Below, piece after piece: positions 8,908 to 17,724 of a DNA stretch of 64,000 nt (position 1 is the stretch's first letter; every line of letters begins with the position of its first letter). Under the pieces are notes generated by a model. It was not told the origin of the DNA. It worked only from the letters and a program-made list of their open reading frames with translations, and did no database searches. A program made the position numbers and the translations under genes. Source of the stretch: an uncultured Maritimibacter sp. (GTDB lineage Bacteria; Pseudomonadota; Alphaproteobacteria; Rhodobacterales; Rhodobacteraceae); NCBI GenBank assembly GCA_913063035.1, contig CAJXYS010000006.1:1-64000 (forward strand). Direction: 5' to 3'.

Positions 8908-9726
8908 TCAGGGCCGGGACGCGATCACCATGACCGCCGGCATCGGCACGCGCAGACCGGCGCCGTCGGCGAAGCTCTCCCGCGCGCCCGCGGCGATCGC
9001 CGCGCGCAGGGCGCTCAAAGCCTCCGGCGGTTGCTGACGCAGCAGGTAGCCGGCCCGCGGCGCCCCCTGCCGGAATATCTCGAAGAGATCATCCGCCTGC
9101 TCCAGCCACCAATGGCAATCGACCGGCTGACTGCTTTCCAGCGCGAGCCCGGCCTCCTCCAGCAACCCGTGCGCGGTCACCGCGTCGGCGAACTGGTGAA
9201 AGTCAGGCGAGTCCGGCAGGCTGACGCCGGCGGCACCGTGGTCGCGCATACTGCCGTAAAACAGCCGGAACACCGGCGAGACGTCCGGCCCCGCCCAGCA
9301 GGTCATGACGAACCGGCCGCCGGGGGCCAGCACGCGACCGATCTCGGCCAGCGCCCGTGGCTGGTCGGGGACGTGCATCAACCCGAAACTGCACACGACG
9401 GTCCCGAAGGTTCCGTCGGGAAAGGGCAGGTCCTGGGCGTCAGCCTCGACGAAGTTGCCGCCGGGTACGCGGCGGCGCGCATGCCCCAGCATCGCGGCGG
9501 AAAAATCGACGCTCGTGACCTGGTGCCCGTCGCGCAGCAGGGCCTCCGTGACGTTGCCCTGGCCGCAGCAGAGATCGAGCACCGGCCCGGGATCGCGCAG
9601 CGCGTCCCGGATCGCCGGGATCGCCATGTCGCTGGCAGGCGCGAACAGGTCGACATAGCCCTGCGCCGTGTCCGCGCGTGTCCAGCCCTCCTGTTCGAGC
9701 GCGGCAAAATCCTCGTATGCGGGCAT
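8908..9726 (-). CDS. Class I SAM-dependent methyltransferase (UbiE/type 11)
   Basis: This 272-residue protein has the class I methyltransferase motifs in order: motif I 'VLDLCCGQGNVTEALL' near residue 48, acidic motif SVDFSAAML near 70, 'DAQDLPFPDGTF' near 95 and LAEIGRVLAPGGRFVMTCW near 125. The substrate is unknown. I start at the Met at 9726 (MPAYEDF), because the frame further upstream codes for low-complexity sequence with no domain. It stands alone between the photolyase-like gene and the DUF411 gene, all on the minus strand, with 65 bases on the left and 178 bases on the right. Confidence 0.88.
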   Translation of the reverse strand: MPAYEDFAALEQEGWTRADTAQGYVDLFAPASDMAIPAIRDALRDPGPVLDLCCGQGNVTEALLRDGHQVTSVDFSAAMLGHARRRVPGGNFVEADAQDLPFPDGTFGTVVCSFGLMHVPDQPRALAEIGRVLAPGGRFVMTCWAGPDVSPVFRLFYGSMRDHGAAGVSLPDSPDFHQFADAVTAHGLLEEAGLALESSQPVDCHWWLEQADDLFEIFRQGAPRAGYLLRQQPPEALSALRAAIAAGARESFADGAGLRVPMPAVMVIASRP

Positions 9727-9904
9727 GGCTTGACCTCCGGATTCTCGGGCGGGAACGCGGCTGCACGCACGCTGGGAAACATGGTCAATCATACACGCAA
9801 AGACCGCGTTCCGGAAATTTTCCGCCGGCGGCGTCCGCGGCGCCCGGTTCAGGTCCGCGGCCGGCCGGGGAAATCCGCGTCGATCCGCGCCGCGCGTTCC
9901 GGGG

Positions 9905-10378
9905 TCAGGCGGCCGCGTAACGCGTGAAGACCTCGGTTGTCCCGTCACGCCGGATGAGGAACACGTCATAGGCCTCGCGCCTGTCTTCCGGTCCCATGCC
10001 GGGTGACCCGTAGGGCATGCCCGGCACGGCCAGGCCGACCGCGTCGGGACGTTCGCGCAGCAGGCGGCGGATATCGGACGCCGGCACATGGCCCTCGATC
10101 ATGTAGCCCGCGATTTCCGCGGTGTGGCACGAGGCCATCGCCGGCGGGATGCCGTTGTCGAGCTTGTGACGCACGAGGAGCGCGCCGTAGCTGTCCTCGG
10201 TGGTCACCTCGAAGCCCGCATCCCGCAGGATGCGGACCCAGGCCATGCAGCATCCGCAGTTCGGATCCTTCAGAACGTGGATCCCGGGGGCCGCGCCCTG
10301 CGCGCGCAGGGCGGCCGGCGCGGTCGCGGCAAGGCTTGCCGCCCCGACAAGCAGGCTGCGACGGGTCATGTCTGTCAT
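9905..10378 (-). CDS. DUF411 family exported metal-binding protein
   Basis: A 157-residue protein with a twin-arginine-type leader (TRRSLLVGAASLAATAPAALRAQ) and a DUF411 domain. DUF411 proteins carry CxxC-type copper-binding motifs; here 'DPNCGCCMAW' (residues ~38-47) and ASCHTAEI near 78 give the potential thiol ligands, and 'AVGLAVPGMPYGSPGM' near 113 is the family's end block. Periplasmic copper or other soft-metal handling is the likely role, not proven. The start at 10378 (MTDMTRRS) follows an ideal AAAGGAG site; an in-frame upstream Met lacks one. No copper ATPase or cusF-like gene is adjacent. Confidence 0.88.
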   Translation of the reverse strand: MTDMTRRSLLVGAASLAATAPAALRAQGAAPGIHVLKDPNCGCCMAWVRILRDAGFEVTTEDSYGALLVRHKLDNGIPPAMASCHTAEIAGYMIEGHVPASDIRRLLRERPDAVGLAVPGMPYGSPGMGPEDRREAYDVFLIRRDGTTEVFTRYAAA

Positions 10379-10475
10379 GGCGCGTTCTCCTTTGTCCGCG
10401 CGGCCCGCACGCCGGTCGGACACCGGCGCAGGCCGCTCTAGCCCTGAACCTAGTGCATCACGCCGGGATTGTCCC

Positions 10476-10505
10476 GTCTTCGGCCCGGCAGTCTTCGGCC
10501 CGGCA
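10476..10505. repeat. Tandem direct duplication of 15 bp
   Basis: GTCTTCGGCCCGGCA occurs twice back to back (10476-10490 and 10491-10505) in the gap between the DUF411 and ExoD-like genes. It looks like a recent slippage or short duplication. No function is apparent. Confidence 0.8.
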
Positions 10506-10523
10506 GACGGTGCGGTGACGGCG

Positions 10524-11144
10524 TCACTGAAGCAGCGTCTCTGCCCCGCTGGCGAGCGACAGGATGATGAACAGCGTCAGCGCCATCGCGCCGGCGCCGA
10601 ACACCAGGCCGAAGGCCGCGACCAGGCCATCGCGTTCGATCAGGCCGACCCCGAAAATGAACAGCGCCACGGCCGGGAACCAGCCGCTGCCCGGCACGGG
10701 CAGGAACAGCGTGAAGGCGATGGCGAAGAGCGCGACGCCGAGCGCCCGTTCGTAGCGGGCCGAGAATATGTGACGTGAGCGGGGGCGCAGGATCCGCTCG
10801 AGCCGGCGGGTGACCGGCCGCAGGCGCAGAAGCGTCCGGCGCAGCTTGGCATGATCGATGCGGATGCGCGCCAGCACCCAGGGCAGCCGCACATAGGGAA
10901 AGCCCAGCGCCATCTGTGCCGTGGCCACCATCACCGGCAGCGCGGTCACCAGCGACGAGCCTGGTGGCAGCGGCAGGAGCGTGATCAGCGAGAACACCAA
11001 CAGCGCCCAGCCGAAGGATCGCTCGCCCAGCGCCGCGAGCAGATTGCCGAGCGTCAGCGTGCCCGCCTCCTCGAGCGCGCGCGACGTCCTCAGGATCGGC
11101 AGCGACAGAGAGGCCCTGCGCGGGGTGTCGGGATCCTGATTCAA
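10524..11144 (-). CDS. ExoD family membrane protein (exopolysaccharide synthesis)
   Basis: A 206-residue ExoD-like protein with several hydrophobic helices: around residues 45-85 (SFGWALLVFSLITLLPLPPG, then a valine/alanine-rich helix) and a C-terminal pair around 145-200 (ALGVALFAIAFTLFLPVP, FPAVALFIFGVGLIERDGL). ExoD was named for altered exopolysaccharide and alkaline sensitivity in Sinorhizobium; the biochemical role is unknown. I choose a TTG start at 11144 (encoding fMet, then NQDPDTP) because AAGGAG lies eight bases upstream. The longer upstream frame from 11240 lacks a ribosome site and domain similarity. No polysaccharide operon is adjacent. Confidence 0.8.
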   Translation of the reverse strand: MNQDPDTPRRASLSLPILRTSRALEEAGTLTLGNLLAALGERSFGWALLVFSLITLLPLPPGSSLVTALPVMVATAQMALGFPYVRLPWVLARIRIDHAKLRRTLLRLRPVTRRLERILRPRSRHIFSARYERALGVALFAIAFTLFLPVPGSGWFPAVALFIFGVGLIERDGLVAAFGLVFGAGAMALTLFIILSLASGAETLLQ

Positions 11145-11412
11145 GCGCTCTCTCCTTGCTGCACCGCGGATATCGCGGGTTTCCGGCCGCGATTCAATGC
11201 CGTGCGAGACAAAACACGCGGGCAGGCCGGAATCGCGCATGGCGCCACGATGGCGGGAACCACGGTGGTGCCCGGGCCGTTACGGCCCGCGCGGCCGGGA
11301 CGGCGGCGATCCGCCGGCGCGACGACAGTCGGCGGGACAGCGGCGCGGGCCATGCGTATGCTACGCCGCATAGCGGCCTCGCCGTGACCGAGACCGGAAG
11401 AAAGGAGTCCTC

Positions 11413-11736
11413 ATGCGTATCGGCGCCCTCATCGGCCTGCTTGGCGGCCTGCTCCTCTCGACCACCTTCGTGGCCGCGGACCCGCCGGGGGGATGTCCGC
11501 CGGGGCTTGCCAAGAAAGATCCGGCCTGCGTTCCGCCCGGCCTGGCGAAGAAAGGTCCACCCTACCGCGTGGGCGACAGGATCGACGGCGATTACCGTCG
11601 CATCGACCGGCCCTGGCGCTATGGCCTCGACCGCGACGGCACCTATTACCGGATCGGCGACCAGGTGGTGCGTGTCGACGAGGAGACGCGCGAAGTGCTC
11701 GACCTGATCGGCGCGGTCGGCGCGGTGCTCGACTGA
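11413..11736 (+). CDS. Small exported protein, RcnB-like, with PPGLAKK repeats
   Basis: This 107-residue protein begins with a Sec signal peptide (hydrophobic residues 4-20, cleavage after VAA around residue 22). The mature part has two copies of the sequence PPGLAKK near residues 29 and 41, then a 'YRVGDRIDGDYRRIDRPWRYGL' segment split over two strands and 'YYRIGDQVVRVDEETREVL'. This pattern is seen in small periplasmic RcnB-like proteins of proteobacteria, some linked to nickel/cobalt homeostasis. No metal exporter is adjacent, so a metal role here is a guess. A GGAG site precedes the ATG. It converges on the MFS gene. Confidence 0.8.
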   Translation: MRIGALIGLLGGLLLSTTFVAADPPGGCPPGLAKKDPACVPPGLAKKGPPYRVGDRIDGDYRRIDRPWRYGLDRDGTYYRIGDQVVRVDEETREVLDLIGAVGAVLD

Positions 11737-11755
11737 CGGCGCGGGCGGTCGGGCC

Positions 11756-13021
11756 CTAGAGGTCGGCCTCGTCCTCGCCGGCCTCCTCGGCATTGTCGAT
11801 GACCCATTCCTGCGCGGCCTCGACCGCCACCGGCGACGAGGTCGGCAAAACGCCCACATAGGCGCCGGTCTCTTCGACGGGGATCGCCGGGCGGCGGGTC
11901 ATGCGCCAGGCCGCGTATCCCGCGATCGCCAGGAACAGCGCCGACAGCACCAGCCAGAAGCCGTCCGGCCCGACGACGTTCATGACGCCGCCGGTCACCA
12001 GCGGCCCGGCGATGGCACCGATGCCGTAAATGAAGACCAGCGCGCTCGAGGCGGCGGGCATTTCCTCCAGCTCGAGGTAGTCGTTCGTGTAGGCGATCAG
12101 CAGCGAATAGAGCGGGTTCGCCATGCCGCCCATCAGGAACGCCGCCCCCAGCAAGAGCGGCAGCGCCCCGCCCGACACGAAGCCCGCCCAGGTGGCCGCC
12201 GCCCCCGTCATGCCGAGCACGAGAATCAGCAGTCGCCGGTCCATCCGGTCCGACAGCCAGCCGATGGGGTATTGCAGCGCCAGCGAGCCGACGAAGATCG
12301 CCGCGATGAAGGCCGAGACCTGCCCGACCGCCAGGCCGGCCTTGGCCCCGTAGACCGCCGCCATGCCCATCTGCGCGGCAAACACCCCGCCCAGAAGCAG
12401 CGTGCCCACCGTGCCGAGCGGCGAGCGCCGGTACAACTGCGCCAGCGTCATGGCCCGGGTCGCCTCGGTCACCGGCACGGGCGAGGCCGACAGCAGGATC
12501 GGCGCGAAGGACAGCGAGACGAGGATCGAGGACAGCACGAAAAGAACGAAGCCCGCCGCATCGGCCAGGTTCAACAGCCCCTGCGCCGTGACCATGCCCA
12601 GCGTCTGGGCGATCATGTAGGCCGACAGCACCTTGCCACGGGTCTGGTTGTCGGCGGCATTGTTGAGCCAGCTCTCGGCGGTCACGTAGACCCCCGAGAG
12701 GCAGAACCCCAGGATCACCCGCAAGACCGTCCAGACGACCGGGTCCGCGATCAGCGGAAAGGCGATCAGCCCCGCCGACATGAACGAGCCGAGCGCGGCG
12801 AAGACGCGGACATGGCCCACGCGGCGGATCATGACGGGCGCCGCCCGCGAGCCGGCCAGGAAGCCCACGAAATAGCCCGCCGTGATGATCGAGAGCGCCG
12901 AGGTGGAAAACCCCTCGATGCCGCCGCGCACCCCCATCAGGGTCGACTGCATCCCGTTGCCGATCATGATCAGGATCATGCCGATCAGCAGCGCCCAGAC
13001 GCTTCCCAGAACCCGCAGCAT
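11756..13021 (-). CDS. MFS transporter (YcaD-like)
   Basis: A 421-residue major facilitator superfamily protein with about 12 transmembrane helices in two six-helix halves. The loop between helices 2 and 3 carries a degenerate MFS motif A (GSRAAPVMIRRVGHVRVFA), and the equivalent in the second half is 'YPIGWLSDRMDRRLL' near residue 255. The segment 'RVILGFCLSGVYVTAESWLN' near residue 103 is typical of the YcaD-like subgroup. The C-terminal 50 residues are acidic and cytoplasmic. The substrate is unknown. It stands alone, with a long gap before the SDR gene. Confidence 0.9.
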   Translation of the reverse strand: MLRVLGSVWALLIGMILIMIGNGMQSTLMGVRGGIEGFSTSALSIITAGYFVGFLAGSRAAPVMIRRVGHVRVFAALGSFMSAGLIAFPLIADPVVWTVLRVILGFCLSGVYVTAESWLNNAADNQTRGKVLSAYMIAQTLGMVTAQGLLNLADAAGFVLFVLSSILVSLSFAPILLSASPVPVTEATRAMTLAQLYRRSPLGTVGTLLLGGVFAAQMGMAAVYGAKAGLAVGQVSAFIAAIFVGSLALQYPIGWLSDRMDRRLLILVLGMTGAAATWAGFVSGGALPLLLGAAFLMGGMANPLYSLLIAYTNDYLELEEMPAASSALVFIYGIGAIAGPLVTGGVMNVVGPDGFWLVLSALFLAIAGYAAWRMTRRPAIPVEETGAYVGVLPTSSPVAVEAAQEWVIDNAEEAGEDEADL

Positions 13022-13360
13022 ATCGAGATCCTTGCGTGTTTCGGTCGCATGGGACGTGACCAGGGCAGGCGAACCCGCCCCAAGGCCGGCGAAGCCGCCC
13101 CACTGCCTGAGTCGCCGCCCCGGGTCAACCGGGCGGGACCGGACCGCGTCAGCCGCGCCGCGCGATCTCGCCGAAGCGCAGGTGGAACGACCGGTGATGG
13201 TCGAGATTGTCCGCGAATTGCGACCTCTCGGCGGCCAGCGCCGCGAAGGCGTCGCGCTCGCGCATGATGCGCTCGGTCGCGGTCGACATGGACCGCGGAT
13301 GGCTCCTCATCGCGATGATCGGGTGTATGCGCGCCCCGCCCCCGCCCGTCCCAGCGCGGC
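13022..13360. other. 339-bp gap between MFS and SDR genes, with one weak small frame
   Basis: No confident gene, RNA or terminator was found here. The only coding hint is a 46-codon frame on the minus strand (13149-13289), listed separately. The region should hold the promoter of the MFS gene, which starts at 13021, but no clear -35/-10 pair stands out in the GC-rich sequence. Confidence 0.5.
13149..13289 (-). CDS. Possible small protein (46 aa), weak
   Basis: A 46-codon frame starting MSTATERIMRERDAFAAL reads as one charged amphipathic helix (ERDAFAALAAERSQFADNLD) with a basic end. The composition is protein-like, but it has no strong ribosome site and I recognise no family. An in-frame upstream Met would give a slightly longer product. 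It could equally be noncoding leader of the downstream MFS gene. Confidence 0.25.
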   Translation of the reverse strand: MSTATERIMRERDAFAALAAERSQFADNLDHHRSFHLRFGEIARRG

Positions 13361-14119
13361 TCAGATCGAGCCGGCTTCGACCATGTAGTTGTTCGCCGTG
13401 CACATCGCCGCGTCGTCGGAGGCAAGGAAGATCACCATACGGGCGACATAGACGGGGTCGATCAGGTCCGGCAGGCATTGCCCCTGCCGGTGTTTTTCAA
13501 GCGCCTCCGGCGTGGCCCAGAGCGTCTTTTGCCGTTCGGTCATGATCCATCCCGGCACCACGGTGTTGACCCGGATGCGGTGCGGGCCGAGTTCCCGCGC
13601 CATGGTCCGCGTCAGCCCGTGCACGGCCGCCTTGGCCGTGGCGTAGGCGGGAAACCCGGCGCCCGCCTCGAACCACGAATTCGACCCCATGTTGACGATC
13701 GCGCCGCGCCCGGCCGCGATCATGTCCGGCGCGACGGCCTGCATGGCGAAGAACATGTGCCGGAGATTGGTGTCCATCCGGTCGTCCCAGTACGCCGGGG
13801 TCGTCTCGCGCCAGTCGTGACGGTCGTCGCGCGCGGCGTTGTTGACCAGTACCTCGGCCGGGCCCAGTCGCGCCTTGAGCGCCGCGAAACCCGCCCTGAG
13901 CCCGTCGATGTCGCGCAGGTCGCAGACCTCGAAGGCGACGTTTTCTCCGCACCGCTCGGCCAGCGCGTCGGCGCTCTCCGCGTCCATGTCGACGAAGCCG
14001 ACACGACTGCCCTGCGCGGCGAAGCCCGCCACGATCTCGGCGCCGATGCCCGAGGCCCCCCCGGTGACAAAGACGGTGCGGTCGCGCAGGCTTGGATAGA
14101 TCGCGAATTCGCTCGGCAT
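13361..14119 (-). CDS. SDR oxidoreductase, D-xylose 1-dehydrogenase-like
   Basis: A 252-residue short-chain dehydrogenase. The NAD(P)-binding TGGASGIG is at residues 19-26, the NNA motif near 92, the catalytic Ser in NMGSNSW near 140 and Tyr-Ala-Thr-Ala-Lys near 155. The N-terminus (AIYPSLRDRTVFVTGG), 'DDRHDW' and 'YWDDRMDTNLRHM' closely resemble Caulobacter XylB, which oxidises D-xylose to xylonolactone, so a pentose or aldose dehydrogenase is likely, by recall of that family. The start at 14119 has an AAAGGA site. No xylonate dehydratase or lactonase is adjacent, leaving the pathway open. Confidence 0.88.
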   Translation of the reverse strand: MPSEFAIYPSLRDRTVFVTGGASGIGAEIVAGFAAQGSRVGFVDMDAESADALAERCGENVAFEVCDLRDIDGLRAGFAALKARLGPAEVLVNNAARDDRHDWRETTPAYWDDRMDTNLRHMFFAMQAVAPDMIAAGRGAIVNMGSNSWFEAGAGFPAYATAKAAVHGLTRTMARELGPHRIRVNTVVPGWIMTERQKTLWATPEALEKHRQGQCLPDLIDPVYVARMVIFLASDDAAMCTANNYMVEAGSI

Positions 14120-14474
14120 GGGCGTGTCCTTTCCTCGACGTCGGCACAGGGCCATGTGCGATCTTCATCGCCGGGATCGCCCGCCGAACGCAAGCCGCGA
14201 CCCGCATGGGCCCGGGTTTTCCGGGCGCGGCCGGGAGGCCGCAGGCGGCTGACCCGGCAAAGTTTTTCTTGATTGGCGTCCCCGCCGCCCGCACCATTCC
14301 CGACGTCGGTGTGTTGCGTGCTCTTGCGTTCGAGTTCGAGACCGGCCCAGGCGGACCGAAGCCGGCGATCGCGGGCGAAGACCAGCTGCCCAGCGCGCGC
14401 CACCGCCCGGCCGGAGCGGAGAGGCCCGATTACGGGCCGCGTCCGGATCGCGGCATCAAGGGGGGACGCCGGCC
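14120..14474. other. 355-bp gap upstream of malic enzyme; nothing recognised
   Basis: This divergent gap separates the SDR and malic enzyme genes and must hold both promoters. I see a short inverted repeat GCCCGG/CCGGGC around 14208-14224 and a small A/T-rich patch near 14256-14275 (AAAGTTTTTCTTGATT). Neither supports a specific regulator, and no RNA gene or credible small CDS was found. Confidence 0.5.
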
Positions 14475-15812
14475 ATGAAGGATTCAGAAACACGCAGTGC
14501 GGATATCGCGGCCCGCGCGCTGGACGCGCATCGCCGCTGGCGCGGCAAGATCCAGAGCCTGCCGAAATGCCCGGTCCACGGCATCGACGACTTCGCGCTT
14601 TGGTACACGCCCGGCGTCGCCGCGGTGGCGCGTGCCGTGGCCGAGACGCCGGACGAGGCCTGGACACTGACTGGGCGCGGCGACCGGGTGGCCATCGTCT
14701 CGGACGGCAGCCGGGTTCTGGGGCTTGGGGATATCGGGGCCGAGGCCGCGATGCCGGTGATGGAAGGCAAGGCGCTGTTGTTCAAATACCTGGGCGGCGT
14801 CGATGCGACGGCGCTCTGCATCGACGCCGCGGACCCCGGCAAGATCGTCGATTTCGTCCGAACCATCACGCCGAGTTTCGGCGCCGTGAACCTCGAGGAC
14901 ATCGCCACGCCGAAATGCTTCCGCGTGCTGGAGGCGCTGCAGGGCACGCTGCCGATCCCGGTCTGGCATGATGACCAGCAGGGCACGGCGGCGGTTGCGC
15001 TGGCCGGCCTGTTGAGCGCGCTCGACGTGGTGGGCAAATCGCTTGGCGAGGTCCGCATCGCGCTGATCGGCATCGGTGCGGCCAACACGGCGGTCTATCG
15101 CCTGCTCAAGGCGGCGGGCGCCGATCCCGATCTGATGCGGGTCTGCGACAGCAAGGGACTGCTCCACGCCAATCGTGGCGACATCGCGGGGGACCGCAAC
15201 CGCCTGCGCGAGAAATGGGCGATCTGCAACGAGACAAACAAGGACCGACTGCCCGGCGGCATCTCGGAAGCGCTGGACGGGGCCGATGTCTGCATCGCCT
15301 TCTCGCGGCCGGGCCCGGAGGTGATCCCGCCGGACGCCGTCAGCGGCATGGCTGCCGACGCCATCCTCTTCGCCTGCGCGAACCCCACGCCCGAGATCTG
15401 GCCCGAGGTCGCACAGGCCGCCGGGGCGCGCATCGTCGCCACCGGGCGGAGCGATTTTCCCAACCAGGTGAATAACGCGCTGGTCTTTCCCGGGCTCTTC
15501 CGCGGGATCCTGGACGTGCGCGCCGAGCGCATCACGGACGGAACCGCGCTTGCCGCGGCCCATGCGCTCGTCGGCAGGGCCCGTGCGCTGGGGCTGGACG
15601 GTATGGCGCTGCTTCCCCGGCTCGACGACATGGAATCGGCGGCCGCGGTCGCCGCCGCGGCCGCGGACTCGGCGCAGGCCGAGGGCATCGCACGGATCCG
15701 GCGCAAACCGGAACAGGTCTGGGACGACACCATCGCGCGCATCGCCGCGGTGCGGGCCGTCACGGCCGCGATGTTCGGCAACGGCGACAGCGTGACCGGC
15801 GGCGCGCCCTAG
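14475..15812 (+). CDS. NAD(P)-dependent malic enzyme, short form
   Basis: A 445-residue malic enzyme that decarboxylates malate to pyruvate. Catalytic Tyr is in LWYTPGVA near residue 42, catalytic Lys in LFKYLGG near 100, metal-binding Asp in VWHDDQQGTAAV near 160, and the nucleotide-binding GIGAAN near 198; 'NPTPEIWPE' and the FPNQVNN block near 330 complete the family pattern. It lacks the C-terminal phosphotransacetylase-like domain of the ~760-residue alphaproteobacterial MaeB type, so it is the short form. A G-rich ribosome site precedes the ATG. It converges, with a four-base overlap, on the racemase-like gene. Confidence 0.92.
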   Translation: MKDSETRSADIAARALDAHRRWRGKIQSLPKCPVHGIDDFALWYTPGVAAVARAVAETPDEAWTLTGRGDRVAIVSDGSRVLGLGDIGAEAAMPVMEGKALLFKYLGGVDATALCIDAADPGKIVDFVRTITPSFGAVNLEDIATPKCFRVLEALQGTLPIPVWHDDQQGTAAVALAGLLSALDVVGKSLGEVRIALIGIGAANTAVYRLLKAAGADPDLMRVCDSKGLLHANRGDIAGDRNRLREKWAICNETNKDRLPGGISEALDGADVCIAFSRPGPEVIPPDAVSGMAADAILFACANPTPEIWPEVAQAAGARIVATGRSDFPNQVNNALVFPGLFRGILDVRAERITDGTALAAAHALVGRARALGLDGMALLPRLDDMESAAAVAAAAADSAQAEGIARIRRKPEQVWDDTIARIAAVRAVTAAMFGNGDSVTGGAP

Positions 15813-16561
15813 GATCGGGCTCGAAACAGACGCCCCGGCGCCCCCGCCGGGCAGGACAGCCCGATCGCGCGCATCATGTACCAGGCCAGCGCCTGGTTCG
15901 AACTGATCACCGGCAGGCCCAGCGCTGCCTCGAGATCGTCGATGACGTCGAATGTCCGCAGGTTGGTGCAGGACAGGAACACCGCCTCGGTGCCCGGCGC
16001 CGCGCCCGCCTCCAGTGCCGCCGCGCGGATCGAGGCCGGATCGATCCGCGCGACGCGGGATTCCACCTCTTCGCCAAAGGAAACCGTCGCCGTCACCGGG
16101 TGGCCCGACGCCTCGAAGGCGCGGCGCACCGGCCCGGCGACCGGCGCGATATAGGGGGAGACGAGCGCGATCGCCCCGACACCGAGCGTGCGCAGGGCGG
16201 CCCGCGCGGCGGTCAACGGATCGGCCACGTCCCGCGCCGTGCAGGCGCCCTGCACGAGGTCGGCCACCCGTGCGGGACCGATCAGCGTCGTGCCCGAGGT
16301 GCAGGCATAGGCCACCACATCGAATTCCGCCGCCGCCGGAAAGAGGGCGGCCGCACGCGGCAGGTCATGCTCCATGGCCGCGATTGTGTCGGGGTTGAGA
16401 TCCGCGCCCGAGGGAATTCGGCTCACATAGAGCGCCGGGTCGGGCGCCGGAAGGATACGCCGGAAATCCTGCTCGATGGTCTCGTCGGCCTGCAGAACGA
16501 TCAGGCCCAGCGTGCCCGTCGCCCCGATGGGACCGGTCAGGCGGTAGACGGACGGGCTCAT
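15809..16561 (-). CDS. Asp/Glu racemase / maleate isomerase-like protein
   Basis: A 250-residue protein of the Asp/Glu racemase superfamily closest in pattern to maleate cis-trans isomerase, arylmalonate decarboxylase and EutA-type proteins. The two catalytic-position cysteines are present: Cys87 in AYACTSGTT and Cys198 in FLSCTNLRT. Substrate cannot be told. It is the third gene of an operon; its ATG at 16561 overlaps the stop of the M24 peptidase gene by four bases. The operon order (ammonia-lyase-like, M24 peptidase, racemase-like) and divergent AsnC-type regulator recall ectoine-degradation clusters, but the member genes are not clear orthologues. Confidence 0.85.
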   Translation of the reverse strand: MSPSVYRLTGPIGATGTLGLIVLQADETIEQDFRRILPAPDPALYVSRIPSGADLNPDTIAAMEHDLPRAAALFPAAAEFDVVAYACTSGTTLIGPARVADLVQGACTARDVADPLTAARAALRTLGVGAIALVSPYIAPVAGPVRRAFEASGHPVTATVSFGEEVESRVARIDPASIRAAALEAGAAPGTEAVFLSCTNLRTFDVIDDLEAALGLPVISSNQALAWYMMRAIGLSCPAGAPGRLFRARS

Positions 16562-17724
16562 ACCGGGATCTCCGGCAGCTCGGCCGGCGCCCGCGTGGAC
16601 AGCAGCTCGGCGCCGTCTTCGCGCAGGACGATGTTTTCCTCGTGCACCATGATCCGGCCCGGCGCGATGGCGACGCCCGGCTCCAGCGTCAGCACCATCC
16701 CCGCGCGCAGCTCGGTCGTGTCACGCGGGGTGAAGGACGGCCACTCGGTCAGGCTCAGCCCCAGCCCGTGACCGAGACGCCCGCCACCGGGCCGCACGCC
16801 CCGCGCGACGAGCGCCTCCGCCATGACCCGGTGCAGATCACAGGCCCGCATGCCGGGGCGAAGCGCCGCCAGCGCCGCATCGGTCGCGGCATAAAGCGCG
16901 CCGTGGGCGCGCCGGGCCGCGTCGCCGGCCGGGCCGATCGCGAAATTCCGGTCGAAATCGCAGAAATACCCCTGCCGCACCGCGCCGGTGTCGATCATCA
17001 GCACGTCCCCCGTCGCCAAGGGCCGGTCATCGGCGGGCGAGATCACGTCGCCATACCCGCCCGGCCCGGCGCCGCCGGCCACGTAGCTGACCCAGTCCGC
17101 GCCTTCTTCCAGCAGCGCGACCTGGAAGGCGCGGAACACCGCGTCGAGCCCGCGGCCCGGCGCCGCGATTCCCGGCAACCGGGCGAAGGCCCGGTCGGCC
17201 ACGGCGCAGGCCGCGCGGATTTTCCCGATCTCGGCCTCGGACTTGATCTCGCGCACGCGCTGAACCACCGCCGTCGCGTCGACGAAGGCGCGCGGCGCCA
17301 GCCGGGTCCGCACCCGGTCGTAGTCGGCCAGAGGCATGCGCAGATGCGTCTCGAGTCCCATGGGCAGCCCAACCCTTCCGCGCTCTGGCACCAGGGCGGC
17401 CAGCGTCTCGGCCAGCAGGCTCACCCCGTCATCCGCGGGGTCCGGCGCGTCCCAGCTGCGGATATCCGCGATCCAGCCCCGTCCCATCAGGTCGGCGCCG
17501 ATGCTGGGGATGACCGCCACCGGGTCCCCGGCGGCCGGCACCAGCACGAACCAGGGCCGTGCGGGGCTTTCCCAGAAACGGGTCAGGAAGCCGGTCACGT
17601 AGAAGACATCCGGCGGCGTGGTCAGAAGCAACGCGTGCAGACCCGCGGCCTCCATGCCGGCCTGCAGCGCCGCGACCCGGCCGCGGTACTCCGCTGCCGG
17701 AAAGACCAGGGCGCTGTCAGCCAT
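16558..17724 (-). CDS. M24 family aminopeptidase-fold hydrolase (Xaa-Pro / DoeA-like)
   Basis: A 388-residue pita-bread-fold protein. The five metal ligands are visible: Asp in MIDTGAV and Asp in CDFDRNF (about residues 240-255), His in RLGHGLGLS near 315, Glu in LTLEPGVA near 350 and Glu in VHEENIV near 365. The N-terminal creatinase-like domain occupies residues 1-150. Family members include Xaa-Pro peptidases, creatinase and ectoine hydrolase DoeA. The substrate here is probably an amino-acid derivative rather than a general peptide, given the flanking lyase and racemase genes (inference). It overlaps both neighbours (8 bp and 4 bp). Confidence 0.9.
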   Translation of the reverse strand: MADSALVFPAAEYRGRVAALQAGMEAAGLHALLLTTPPDVFYVTGFLTRFWESPARPWFVLVPAAGDPVAVIPSIGADLMGRGWIADIRSWDAPDPADDGVSLLAETLAALVPERGRVGLPMGLETHLRMPLADYDRVRTRLAPRAFVDATAVVQRVREIKSEAEIGKIRAACAVADRAFARLPGIAAPGRGLDAVFRAFQVALLEEGADWVSYVAGGAGPGGYGDVISPADDRPLATGDVLMIDTGAVRQGYFCDFDRNFAIGPAGDAARRAHGALYAATDAALAALRPGMRACDLHRVMAEALVARGVRPGGGRLGHGLGLSLTEWPSFTPRDTTELRAGMVLTLEPGVAIAPGRIMVHEENIVLREDGAELLSTRAPAELPEIPV

